From contig JAGWMT010000151.1 of NCBI GenBank assembly GCA_028871595.1, positions 1-7,506 on the forward strand: a stretch of 7,506 nt of DNA, given 5' to 3'. The position numbers and the translations under genes were made by a program. Positions within the stretch are counted from its first letter, which is position 1, and each line of letters opens with the position of its first letter. The DNA comes from Elusimicrobiota bacterium. Its GTDB lineage: Bacteria > Elusimicrobiota > Elusimicrobia > UBA1565 > UBA9628. Below the pieces are notes generated by a model. It saw nothing but the letters and a program-made list of their open reading frames with translations. It did no database searches and was not told the origin of the DNA. Below, in pieces: positions 1-6,006 of this stretch.

Positions 1-1325
1 GTCCCGGTGATGTCGGGGCCGGCGATGTCCTTGACGCCCTGCGCGATGCCGGCCCAGTGCTCGTCGCCCTGCTCCCAGCGGTGATAGATGCTCTCCAGCA
101 CGATGATCGCGTCGTCGGCCAGGAGGCCCACGGCGACCGTCAGCGCGCCGAGCGTCATGAGATCGAGGCTTTGGCCGGCGGCGTAGAGCGCCGCGACGCC
201 CATGAGCAAGGACAGCGGTATGCTCAGCGCCAGGATCAAAGTATCCTGGCTTCCGCCCAAGGCCCAGATCAGGACCAGGATCGCGAGGATGCCGCCCACG
301 ATCAGGTTGGTCCCCAAGTCTTTGCCGACCACGCCGACGAGGCGGCCTTGGTTGTACGTGCGCACCCAGCGGACTCCCGCCGGAAGCGCGGGAAGCGTGC
401 CGGCGAGCGCGGCCGCCACCTCGCGGGTGACCGGCACGGTCGAGGCGCCCGGCTGCTTGAAGACGCTCAGCGCCAGGGCCGGGCGGCCGTCGAGGAGGAC
501 CGCGTTCAAGGTCGGCACGGCCGAGCGCACGACGCGCGCGAGAGCCCGCAGCGGGATCGGCCCCTCCGGTCCGGGAACCGGGATCGCCTCGATCTGGGAC
601 GCCGTCACGGGAAGGTTTCTCGCCTCGATGAAGACGTCTTGATGGCCCTGGCTCAGATAGCCTCCCGGGGTCAGGAGGACCTGGGCCTTGAGCGCCTCCA
701 CGAGCGCGTTCACCGATATCTTGTAGCGGTGCATCGCCGCCAGGTCGGGCTGCACCCAGAGCGCCTCGTCGCCGACGCCGTAGGCGTCGACGCGCTGCAC
801 TCCGGGAAGGGCGCGCAGCGCCGGGACGACGTCGGCCAAGACGGCGCGTTGGGCCTGCGCCGGAGGGACGCTGACCGGCAGCCGCAAGGCGTAGTCCGCC
901 ACCTCGTTGATGGCGTTGCCCATGATCTCGGCCATGGGGTGGACCGAGGCGGGGAGATCGCCGCGCGCGAGGTCGATGGCCCCGTTGACGGCCTGCAAGT
1001 CGAGTTGCGCGTTGCTTCCCTGCGCGAATCGCACGTCGATCTCGACCGTGCCGTTGCCCATCGTCGAGCGCACCGAGGCCAGGCCCGGCAGCGACATGAT
1101 CCGGCCCTCCAGGGGCCAGACGAGCTGAGTCTCCAGCTCGACGGCCGCGGCGCCGGGCTCGTGAGCGACGACGCTGATCTGCGGGAAGTCGAAGCGCGGC
1201 AGGACCTCGACGGGGATATTATGCCAGGCGTAGAGTCCGTAGCAGATGAGCGCCCCGTAGACGAGGACCCATAGCACCGGACGCGTCAGCAGTTCGCGCA
1301 GACCGGAAGACTTGGGCTCCAGCAT
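1..1325 (-). CDS. RND-family efflux transporter, N-terminal part (partial)
   Basis: Reverse-strand reading from ATG at 1325 gives about 441 residues with no stop, so the gene runs off the left edge; about 40% of a normal ~1,040-aa RND pump is present. RND proteins are inner-membrane, proton-driven exporters working with a periplasmic adaptor and an outer-membrane channel. Visible: TM1 near residues 15-35, then a periplasmic porter domain with IPVEVLPRFDFPQISV and LEGRIMSLPGLASVRS; TM2 near 345-365; TM3; TM4 with GLLADDAIIVLES, acidic pair at D404-D405 and E411. The periplasmic stretch AEIMGNAINEVADYAL resembles the heavy-metal (CzcA/CusA) branch, whereas the double Asp in TM4 is the AcrB-type arrangement, so substrate class is open. 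The start overlaps the adaptor stop (ATGA), implying translational coupling; no clear Shine-Dalgarno is seen. Family call is firm; metal versus drug substrate is not. Confidence 0.93.
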   Translation of the reverse strand, partial: MLEPKSSGLRELLTRPVLWVLVYGALICYGLYAWHNIPVEVLPRFDFPQISVVAHEPGAAAVELETQLVWPLEGRIMSLPGLASVRSTMGNGTVEIDVRFAQGSNAQLDLQAVNGAIDLARGDLPASVHPMAEIMGNAINEVADYALRLPVSVPPAQAQRAVLADVVPALRALPGVQRVDAYGVGDEALWVQPDLAAMHRYKISVNALVEALKAQVLLTPGGYLSQGHQDVFIEARNLPVTASQIEAIPVPGPEGPIPLRALARVVRSAVPTLNAVLLDGRPALALSVFKQPGASTVPVTREVAAALAGTLPALPAGVRWVRTYNQGRLVGVVGKDLGTNLIVGGILAILVLIWALGGSQDTLILALSIPLSLLMGVAALYAAGQSLDLMTLGALTVAVGLLADDAIIVLESIYHRWEQGDEHWAGIAQGVKDIAGPDITG

Positions 1326-1984
1326 CAATCCGGCGCCTGGTAGCTTTGGGCGACGTTGCGATGATACCGCAGATAGGCGTCGGCGACCACGATCCTCGTC
1401 CCGGGCTTGAGCCCGCGTTCGATGAAGGTCTGCCAACCCCGCGTCGGCCCCAACTCTACCTCCTGCGGCACGTCGCCGCCAGGCGTGCTCGCAAGAACCC
1501 ACCAACGTCCGCCGTCGAGGATCAGGGCGCGCGTGGGGACCGCGACCAGCGTTTGGACGGGACCGGTCAGCGTGACCGTGCCGAACATTCCGTTGACCAA
1601 ATCCGGACGGGCCGATGTCGCGAGCATGGCCACCGACTCGCCGCCGTCAGCCCGCAGAAGGCCGAACTTGGCGCATACTTTGATGGGCACCGGCCTGCTT
1701 GAGCCGGCGGGCACGAAGAGTCCGCTCATCCCCGCCCGGACGGCGTTCACATCGGCGCCGTATAAGGCAGCCTTGAGCCAAAGCTGGTCGGCGGCCGGGC
1801 AGCCCGCGGGACGGGCGCTGCCCCAAGCGACGGACGGCTCGACTTGCGCGTAGGCTTGGTAGCGGGCGCTCACCGTGCCGGCCGCAACCGTCATGGTGTC
1901 GGGCTCCGCCGCGGGACCCGCGGCATGGGCCGAAGTGCTCGCGAGTTGATATGCCAGCGCTATTCCAAATAATTGCAGGACCAT
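1325..1984 (-). CDS. Short RND periplasmic adaptor (membrane fusion protein), hairpin apparently missing
   Basis: ATG at 1984 gives 219 aa; a GTG at 2026 would add 14 residues ahead of the signal peptide, so ATG is preferred although neither has a clear Shine-Dalgarno. The N-terminus, VLQLFGIALAYQLASTSAHA, is an export signal with likely cleavage after AHA. The mature part has a beta-barrel-like segment (LWLKAALYGADVNAVRAGM, with VPAGSSRPVPIKVCAKFG) and then the adaptor C-terminal pattern: NGMFGTVTL, VPTRALILDGGRWWVLA, VELGPTRGW, ERGLKPGTRIVVADAYL. Adaptors bridge the RND pump and outer-membrane channel and usually have 350-400 aa. Here only about 20 residues separate YQAYAQVEPSV from the barrel, where the lipoyl and coiled-coil hairpin domains (roughly 130-180 residues) normally sit. 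The reading frame is open, so this is either a minimal adaptor or an in-frame deletion. It is directly coupled to the RND gene. Adaptor identity rests on motif pattern and context. Confidence 0.8.
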   Translation of the reverse strand: MVLQLFGIALAYQLASTSAHAAGPAAEPDTMTVAAGTVSARYQAYAQVEPSVAWGSARPAGCPAADQLWLKAALYGADVNAVRAGMSGLFVPAGSSRPVPIKVCAKFGLLRADGGESVAMLATSARPDLVNGMFGTVTLTGPVQTLVAVPTRALILDGGRWWVLASTPGGDVPQEVELGPTRGWQTFIERGLKPGTRIVVADAYLRYHRNVAQSYQAPD

Positions 1985-2055
1985 AAAGCGATTGTACACT
2001 TTGGCGGTTGGAACCGGACGGCACACGCTGCGCGGGCGCGTACAACTTTCAGCGA

Positions 2056-2496
2056 CTACTCCTCCTCAATGAATTTTCCGACCTCATCGAAAGTCGCTTC
2101 TTGGCGCTTGCGTCCGCGGCGGAATGCCAGCTCATAAGTGACCTTCCCGTCCGCGAGCGTCTGCTTCTCGGCGCGGGTGGCCTTCGCCTTCGGATAGCGC
2201 GCGGAAAACGCCGACATGACTTGCACGGGCACGCTCGCCATCGCGACCTTTTGCTCGGTCTGGAGGATCGCGCCGTCCGGCGCGACGTCGAGTTCCATCA
2301 GCGTCTTCCCGGACTTGATTTTTATCTCATACTGGCTCTTTCCCTTCTCTTTTTCCGCCTTGCAGGAGACGATGCGGGCGCCGGGATGGGCCTTGATCAC
2401 GGCGCCGGTCACCCCGGCCGGGCAGGAGGTTTTGGCAAAAGCGCCGGAAGCGGCGGCGAGAAGGACGGCTGCGATAATGGAGGCGTGGTTCGACAT
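2056..2496 (-). CDS. Exported PepSY-like (DUF2874-type) small protein
   Basis: 146 aa. The N-terminus (residues 1-21, ending SGAFA) is a signal peptide, so the protein acts in the periplasm. The mature part looks like two PepSY-like units: one at about 28-84 (VTGAVIKAHPGARIVSCKAE, then YEIKIKSGKTLMELDVAPDG) and one at about 89-146 (VMSAFSARYPKAKATRAEK, then VTYELAFRRGRKRQEATFD). The pattern of a helix followed by strands with D-G turns is typical of PepSY_like proteins, whose biochemical role is not established. Cys25 and Cys45 could form a disulfide. The start is supported by AGGAG about 8 nt upstream, lying inside the end of the DUF347 gene; ATG overlaps that gene's TAA by one base (TAATG), so the two are almost certainly co-translated. 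A periplasmic partner for the DUF347 protein or the RND system is inference. Confidence 0.8.
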   Translation of the reverse strand: MSNHASIIAAVLLAAASGAFAKTSCPAGVTGAVIKAHPGARIVSCKAEKEKGKSQYEIKIKSGKTLMELDVAPDGAILQTEQKVAMASVPVQVMSAFSARYPKAKATRAEKQTLADGKVTYELAFRRGRKRQEATFDEVGKFIEEE

Positions 2497-3383
2497 TACA
2501 GTATCTCCTGGCCCGCGACCATGACGGAGGGCGCGGACCTGTCATCATCCGATTGAGAGTCGTTTGAACGTATCTCGTCCCTCCTCGTCAGCGTGAGGAA
2601 GACGACCAAGCCCAGGATCGTGAGCAGAAAGAGCGCGCTCGTCACGGTTGTTCCCAACCCCAGGCCTCCGTCGGCGCGGGCCTGGGAGAGGAAGTCCCCA
2701 ATGGATGCCCCGAGCGGACGAGTGAGGATGTACGCCAGCCAAAAAGCCAGGACTGCGTTGGTGGATTGGTGCCGGTGTTCTTTCGCCAAGAGGCCTCGCG
2801 CGATGAAATGCCCGGCCGTCACGACCGCGATGAGACCGGTGAAGATGAAGATCGAGGTCAGATATCCGAGGCCCAGCTTCTCGGCGCTGAGATCGCCCGC
2901 GGCGGTCCCCAAAGCGAAAGTGAACAGGATCGCCGACCAGTAGAAGCCCTCGCGGCGGGTCGTCAGGATGGAGTGGACCGAAAGGGTCTTCTCAACCGCG
3001 TACCACGCCGCGAACGTCAGCGCCAGCACGACGGCGAACACCATCGTCGTCAACTCCAGGGGGACCCCCAGCCGGTCGGTGAGATTGTCGGTGATCAGCG
3101 TGCCGACGACGCTGATGAAAACGACGGCCGCCCAATAGAGGGACGGCACGTACTTTCGCGCCTTGAACTGGATGAGGAGAACGATCAGGAGCAAGGCGCT
3201 CATGACGACCGACGTCCTGGTCAGGCCGAAATGGAGCGTCTCGTTCAGGTAGTCCGCCGCCGTCTCGCCGATCGTCGTGCACAGGACCTTGATGATCCAG
3301 AAGTAAAGGGTTACTTCCGGGACTTTGTTCAGCATCTGCCTGGTTCGTGCCGAGTTCATGTCGAATTGATAACACATCAGCAT
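2496..3383 (-). CDS. DUF347/COG4705 multi-pass membrane protein
   Basis: 295 aa from ATG 3383, or 287 aa from ATG 3359, which begins MNSARTRQMLNKVPEVTLYF; neither has a convincing Shine-Dalgarno, and the shorter form gives the more natural N-terminus. The protein contains four repeats, each opening with an aromatic-Trp pair and following W-x9-G-x4-D exactly: W29/G39/D44, W84/G94/D99, W149/G159/D164 and W215/G225/D230. Examples are FWIIKVLCTTIGETAAD and YWSAILFTFALGTAAGD. Each repeat spans about two membrane helices, giving roughly eight in all, which is the known architecture of the DUF347 repeat family; no substrate is established to my knowledge. The C-terminal ~25 residues are a polar, Asp/Ser-rich tail. 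It heads the cassette with the PepSY-like, adaptor and RND genes. The regularly spaced intramembrane Asp residues suggest ion or metal handling, which is inference only. Confidence 0.85.
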   Translation of the reverse strand: MLMCYQFDMNSARTRQMLNKVPEVTLYFWIIKVLCTTIGETAADYLNETLHFGLTRTSVVMSALLLIVLLIQFKARKYVPSLYWAAVVFISVVGTLITDNLTDRLGVPLELTTMVFAVVLALTFAAWYAVEKTLSVHSILTTRREGFYWSAILFTFALGTAAGDLSAEKLGLGYLTSIFIFTGLIAVVTAGHFIARGLLAKEHRHQSTNAVLAFWLAYILTRPLGASIGDFLSQARADGGLGLGTTVTSALFLLTILGLVVFLTLTRRDEIRSNDSQSDDDRSAPSVMVAGQEIL

Positions 3384-3406
3384 TGCCGCAGCGTGACCAG
3401 AGCATT

Positions 3407-3421
3407 ACATTTTCGCAATGT
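3407..3421. promoter_or_regulatory. Small perfect dyad upstream of the DUF347 gene
   Basis: ACATT-TTCGC-AATGT is a perfect 5-bp inverted repeat with a 5-bp centre in the 70-bp gap between the acyltransferase stop and the DUF347 start, about 25-50 bp ahead of the possible start codons. It is a plausible operator-sized site for the cassette, but short dyads arise by chance and no well-spaced promoter could be matched to it. Confidence 0.2.
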
Positions 3422-3453
3422 CCGCAGACGCTCGCCGGAAGGCTGCCGCCGAT

Positions 3454-4350
3454 TCAACCGGCGACGGGCTCGGGCCAGACGACGTTCTTGAACCGGCGGT
3501 GTACCCAGAGCCACTGCGCGGGGGTGGCGCGGATGAACTCCTCGATGCGCGCGGCGAGCGCCGTTGCCGATTCGGAGGGGTGTTCCAATTCTTCCGGAGT
3601 GAGGATTATTTCAGGCTCGAAGACAAGATGGATCTTGCCGTCTTTCTCGCGCCGCTGGCAAGCCGGCACGATCGCCGCGCCCGTGCGTTGCACGAGAAGG
3701 CCCACGACCGCCTGCGTGGCGACCGTTACGCCGAAGAAGGTGGCGGGCACGCCCATCGGCGGCGGCGCATACTGGTCGAGCATGAGGCCGACCATCTTGC
3801 CTTCCTTAAGTTGCTTGATCATCGTCGGGAGGATTCTCTTGCCAAAGACGGTCTGGCTGTCGAGCGAGTGACGCGACGCGATGATTTTATCGTGGACCCA
3901 TTGCGGCTTGAGCTGGCGCGTCGCCATAAGCATCGGCAGCCCGTGGGCGCCGATGATGCCAGATGTTTCCCAGTTCGCGAAGTGGCCTGTGACGAGGATC
4001 GTGCCCTTGCCCTTGGCGTGAGCCGCTCGCCAATGCTCAAGGCCCTCGATGACGGTGAGGCTTTCGGCGTAGCGCCGATAGTGGCCGTGGATCGGCGAGA
4101 ACATATGCAGCATCTCAAGGGCCAGCATGCCGTAATGCTCGAAGTTATCGCGCAGCAAGGTGTCGCATTCCCCCGGCCCGTATTCCGGAAAGCAGCGCCG
4201 GATGTTGTCGTAGGCGATGCGGCGGCGTTTGGGAGCGACGCGAAGGAGCAGCCAGCCCAGCTTGGGGCCGAGCCAGAGCTCGAAGCGGCGCGGCAGCGGC
4301 GTGACGATGAGGCCGAGCGCGGACAGGGCCGCGGCAGCCAGAAAATTCAG
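3454..4350 (-). CDS. LpxL/HtrB-family lipid A (lysophospholipid) acyltransferase; start codon uncertain
   Basis: This is a member of the inner-membrane family that adds secondary acyl chains to lipid A from acyl-ACP. Key landmarks in order: an N-terminal hydrophobic anchor (FLAAAALSALGLIVTPLP), then PKRRRIAYDNIRRCFPE, the catalytic HX4E motif as HFANWE, a conserved Arg in RQLKPQW, MLDQYAPP, and the C-terminal signature PAQWLWVHRRFK. The coordinates used here give 298 aa, the normal family length (E. coli LpxL has 306). The difficulty is the start: between the upstream in-frame TAA (4498-4500) and a TTG at 4158 there is no ATG, GTG or TTG in this frame, yet family similarity clearly extends upstream of 4158. 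Candidates are CTG at 4350 (used here) and CTG at 4383, preceded by GAGGG. The TTG at 4158 would delete the anchor. The upstream DNA is an adaptor-gene relic, so the native start may have been lost by rearrangement. The exact acyl transfer (LpxL, LpxM or a relative) cannot be told. Confidence 0.83.
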   Translation of the reverse strand: MNFLAAAALSALGLIVTPLPRRFELWLGPKLGWLLLRVAPKRRRIAYDNIRRCFPEYGPGECDTLLRDNFEHYGMLALEMLHMFSPIHGHYRRYAESLTVIEGLEHWRAAHAKGKGTILVTGHFANWETSGIIGAHGLPMLMATRQLKPQWVHDKIIASRHSLDSQTVFGKRILPTMIKQLKEGKMVGLMLDQYAPPPMGVPATFFGVTVATQAVVGLLVQRTGAAIVPACQRREKDGKIHLVFEPEIILTPEELEHPSESATALAARIEEFIRATPAQWLWVHRRFKNVVWPEPVAG

Positions 4351-4520
4351 GCTGCCGCCAGCGCTTCTTTGGATTCTACGCAGACGGCCCTCGAAAGGCC
4401 GAGTTTGGCGCAGCCCTTGACGGGCACGGTCCAGCTTGAATCTGCGGGCACAAATATTCCTCTCATCCCCTGCCCGGATAGCGTTCGCATTACCGTCTTA
4501 ACGGACGACCTGCAACGCCG
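4346..4520 (-). pseudogene. Decayed fragment of a second RND adaptor gene
   Basis: On the minus strand this stretch aligns with the central part of the intact adaptor gene (minus strand, roughly 1780-1625). By hand the best ~100 bases match at about 75%. Relic peptide pieces are DGNANAIRAG, then after a one-base shift MRGIFVPADSSWTVPVKG and CAKLGLSRAV; the intact protein has ADVNAVRAG, MSGLFVPAGSSRPVPIKV and CAKFGLLRAD. The relic carries an in-frame TAA (4498-4500), an extra G in the GCAGGGG run that shifts frame just before MRGIF, and a TGA at about 4346-4348. No signal peptide, C-terminal domain or RND partner accompanies it. It fills most of the gap between the 132-aa membrane gene and the acyltransferase gene, and its end overlaps the latter's presumed start. 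It is either a copy of the adaptor now in this window or a remnant of a related pump operon; divergence points to an old event. Confidence 0.75.
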
Positions 4521-4532
4521 AATCACGATCCA

Positions 4533-4538
4533 ATTATA
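4533..4538 (-). promoter_or_regulatory. Possible -10 box (TATAAT) ahead of the relic and acyltransferase
   Basis: An exact TATAAT on the minus strand sits in an unusually AT-rich patch just after the stop of the 132-aa membrane gene. A CTGACA lies upstream at 4558-4553 but only 14 bp away, too short for a normal sigma-70 spacer, and no better -35 is visible. If active, it would start transcription near 4526 and read through the adaptor relic into the acyltransferase and perhaps the whole downstream cluster. Confidence 0.3.
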
Positions 4539-4554
4539 TGATTTCGTGCCGTTG

Positions 4555-4953
4555 TCAGAGTCGACCGAACAGATGGACCTTGAGCAGATAAAACAGCAGC
4601 CCGAAGAGCGCGATCTCCCCGCTCAACCCCGCGAGATTAAGGACGACGCGGGAGCGCGTTCCGAGAAGGACTCGGCAGCTCGCGCGGCTGAGATCGTAAA
4701 GCCAGTCGTTGAGCATGATGATCCCGCACAGAGGGATCGCCAGCAGCACGAGGCAGACATGCGCCATCGTGGACGACAACAGGACGACGAAAGAGAGGAT
4801 CGCAACGATTCCTCCGGGCAGGGCCCACAAGTCGCGCGCGGCCGGATTCCAGCCGAACTTCCAGTGAGCCACCAGACCAAAGGACAGTACGACGATCAAT
4901 AGCCGGGTCAGCGGCCACCAGTCCCGCTCGCTCCAGGAAGATGCCGCGATCAC
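4555..4953 (-). CDS. Unrecognised small integral membrane protein (132 aa)
   Basis: Starts at GTG 4953, whose last two bases form part of the recombinase TGA stop (GTGA), so the two genes are translationally coupled; a weak G-rich stretch precedes it. I do not recognise a family. The chain has about four hydrophobic segments: residues 14-31 (LTRLLIVVLSFGLVAHW), 43-62 (ALPGGIVAILSFVVLLSS), 64-82 (AHVCLVLLAIPLCGIIML) and 105-125 (NLAGLSGEIALFGLLFYLL). A Trp/Arg-rich N-terminus and a basic loop between segments 3 and 4 (SRASCRVLLGTRSR) could set topology. It lies between a tyrosine recombinase and the adaptor relic, so it may be part of the recombinase's unit rather than of the acyltransferase operon. 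The same frame stays open far upstream inside the recombinase gene, but that extension is low-complexity shadow sequence. That it is translated is inferred from the overlap and the membrane-protein composition. Confidence 0.6.
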   Translation of the reverse strand: MIAASSWSERDWWPLTRLLIVVLSFGLVAHWKFGWNPAARDLWALPGGIVAILSFVVLLSSTMAHVCLVLLAIPLCGIIMLNDWLYDLSRASCRVLLGTRSRVVLNLAGLSGEIALFGLLFYLLKVHLFGRL

Positions 4954-5930
4954 GCGAGGCCCCCGCGGACCATGATGCGCCGTCGGCTGCCCGGCACGAC
5001 GCCCATGCGCTCCATCGGACTGAACCGCCGATGCATCAGGGCCACGTCGCGGTTGGCCAGCGCCACGTAGAGGCGGACCATGTTGATCGTCGAGTGCCCG
5101 AGGATTTCCTGTAGGCTGAAGGCGTCTCCGCCGTTGATGATGTACTGCGTGGCGAAGGTGTGGCGCAGGGTGTGCGGCGAGAGGCGCACTCCTTGAAGCT
5201 TGAGGCGCTGATTGACGCAGCGCAGTGCCTTGCGCATCCAGCAGCGCTCCAGCCGCTTGCCGAACTGGCTGACGAAGACCAAGTCCTGGCCGGGAATCTC
5301 GCCCCGGCGCACGGTGTAGTTCCACAGGGCTTGCTTGGCCACCGAGCTGAAGGGCACCTGCCTCTCCTTGGCGCCCTTGCCCATGACGCGCAGGACTCCG
5401 GCCTGAAAGTCCATCTCGTCCACCCGCAGGCCCATGACCTCCGCGACACGAAGGCCGGTGTCGAGCATGAGCACGACCATCGTCCACAGCCGCAGGCCTT
5501 GGAAGGTCCGTTTGTTGATCGCCGCCAAAAGCAGCCGCGCCTGCTCCATCGAGAGCGGCTTGATGAGCTTCTTCTCCATCCGCGGCTTGGCGATCAGGGC
5601 GAACGGGTTCTGCGGGATCATCCGTTCGCGCGATAGGAAGCCGAAAAAGCAGCGCAGCGCGCCGTAGGTGCGCGCGATCGTGCCCGACGCCATGCCGCGC
5701 TTGCGCATGTCGTCGAAGTAGGACCGGATGAGCTCTGGGGTGACCTCCTTGGCGAGGGTCACGCCGTTCGACTCGAGATACCTGTTCCAGACGCGCAGGA
5801 GGTCGGTGTACCACGTGATGGTCCCGTCCGTGAGATTCTGCGCGTGGCACCGGAGCATGAAGGCCTCCGAGGCATTGCCTATGGGGACTTTGTTGACGCT
5901 GTGCGGCGCGTAAGCGAGTTCATTTCCCAT
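4950..5930 (-). CDS. Tyrosine recombinase / integrase, XerC/XerD-like
   Basis: 326 aa, apparently intact. Tyrosine recombinases cut and rejoin DNA through a covalent phosphotyrosine at paired sites. The N-terminal SAM-like core-binding domain spans roughly residues 18-110 (for example TITWYTDLLRVWNRYLESNG and GTIARTYGALRCFFGFLSRE). The catalytic domain follows with the full active site: R161 in DTGLRVAEVMGL, K188 in GKGAKERQVP, H253 and R256 in SPHTLRHTFATQY, H279 in EILGHSTI and Y288 in VRLYVAL. The ATG at 5930 has GGAGG 7 nt upstream, so the start is secure. A C-terminal tail of about 38 residues after the nucleophile is basic (RRF, GSRRRIMVRGG). It begins close downstream of a tRNA-Met terminator and a partial tRNA copy, a setting typical of tRNA-targeting integrases, but no second att site or cargo border is visible here. 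Xer-type housekeeping, an integrase, or a solitary recombinase all remain possible; the genomic context favours the last two. Confidence 0.93.
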   Translation of the reverse strand: MGNELAYAPHSVNKVPIGNASEAFMLRCHAQNLTDGTITWYTDLLRVWNRYLESNGVTLAKEVTPELIRSYFDDMRKRGMASGTIARTYGALRCFFGFLSRERMIPQNPFALIAKPRMEKKLIKPLSMEQARLLLAAINKRTFQGLRLWTMVVLMLDTGLRVAEVMGLRVDEMDFQAGVLRVMGKGAKERQVPFSSVAKQALWNYTVRRGEIPGQDLVFVSQFGKRLERCWMRKALRCVNQRLKLQGVRLSPHTLRHTFATQYIINGGDAFSLQEILGHSTINMVRLYVALANRDVALMHRRFSPMERMGVVPGSRRRIMVRGGLA

Positions 5931-5950
5931 GTGAGATCCTCCGCTAACCT

Positions 5951-5970
5951 TGAGACCTTGCGAGCCGGGC
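5951..5970 (-). repeat. Imperfect partial copy of the tRNA-Met D-arm/anticodon arm
   Basis: On the plus strand, TGAG-A-CCTTGCGAGC-CGGGC here matches TGAG-CCTTGCGAGC-TAC-CGGGC in the tRNA gene at 6080-6101. All 19 aligned bases agree, with one inserted A and a missing TAC; the core CCTTGCGAGC (5956-5965) is exact and in the same orientation as the tRNA (6084-6093). It lies between the tRNA terminator and the recombinase ribosome binding site. It could be a remnant attachment site or a decayed tRNA fragment. Confidence 0.5.
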
Positions 5971-5977
5971 GGACATG

Positions 5978-6006
5978 AAAAAACCCGGGCTCTTTCGAGC
6001 CCGGGT
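5978..6006 (-). terminator. Intrinsic terminator of the tRNA-Met transcript
   Basis: On the minus strand, a perfect 10-bp stem ACCCGGGCTC / GAGCCCGGGT closes a GAAA tetraloop and is followed directly by a run of T (TTTTTT including the last stem base). It begins 33 nt after the tRNA 3' CCA, and so ends the tRNA transcript before the recombinase gene, which must then have its own promoter. Confidence 0.93.

Noticed and set aside
57..1274. Long open frame on the plus strand (405 codons) opposite the RND gene
   Set aside because: Arg/His/Asp-rich low-complexity translation with no recognisable motif; it is the antisense shadow of the RND coding strand, which shows clear family motifs.
3418..4902. 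Long plus-strand open frame (494 codons)
   Set aside because: It crosses antisense to the acyltransferase, the adaptor relic and the membrane gene; composition is charged and repetitive, as expected for a GC-rich shadow frame.
4555..5850. A 431-codon minus-strand frame joining recombinase-overlapping sequence to the small membrane protein
   Set aside because: Only the last 132 residues look like protein. The upstream part overlaps the well-supported recombinase in another frame and reads as Arg/Ala/Pro-rich shadow sequence.
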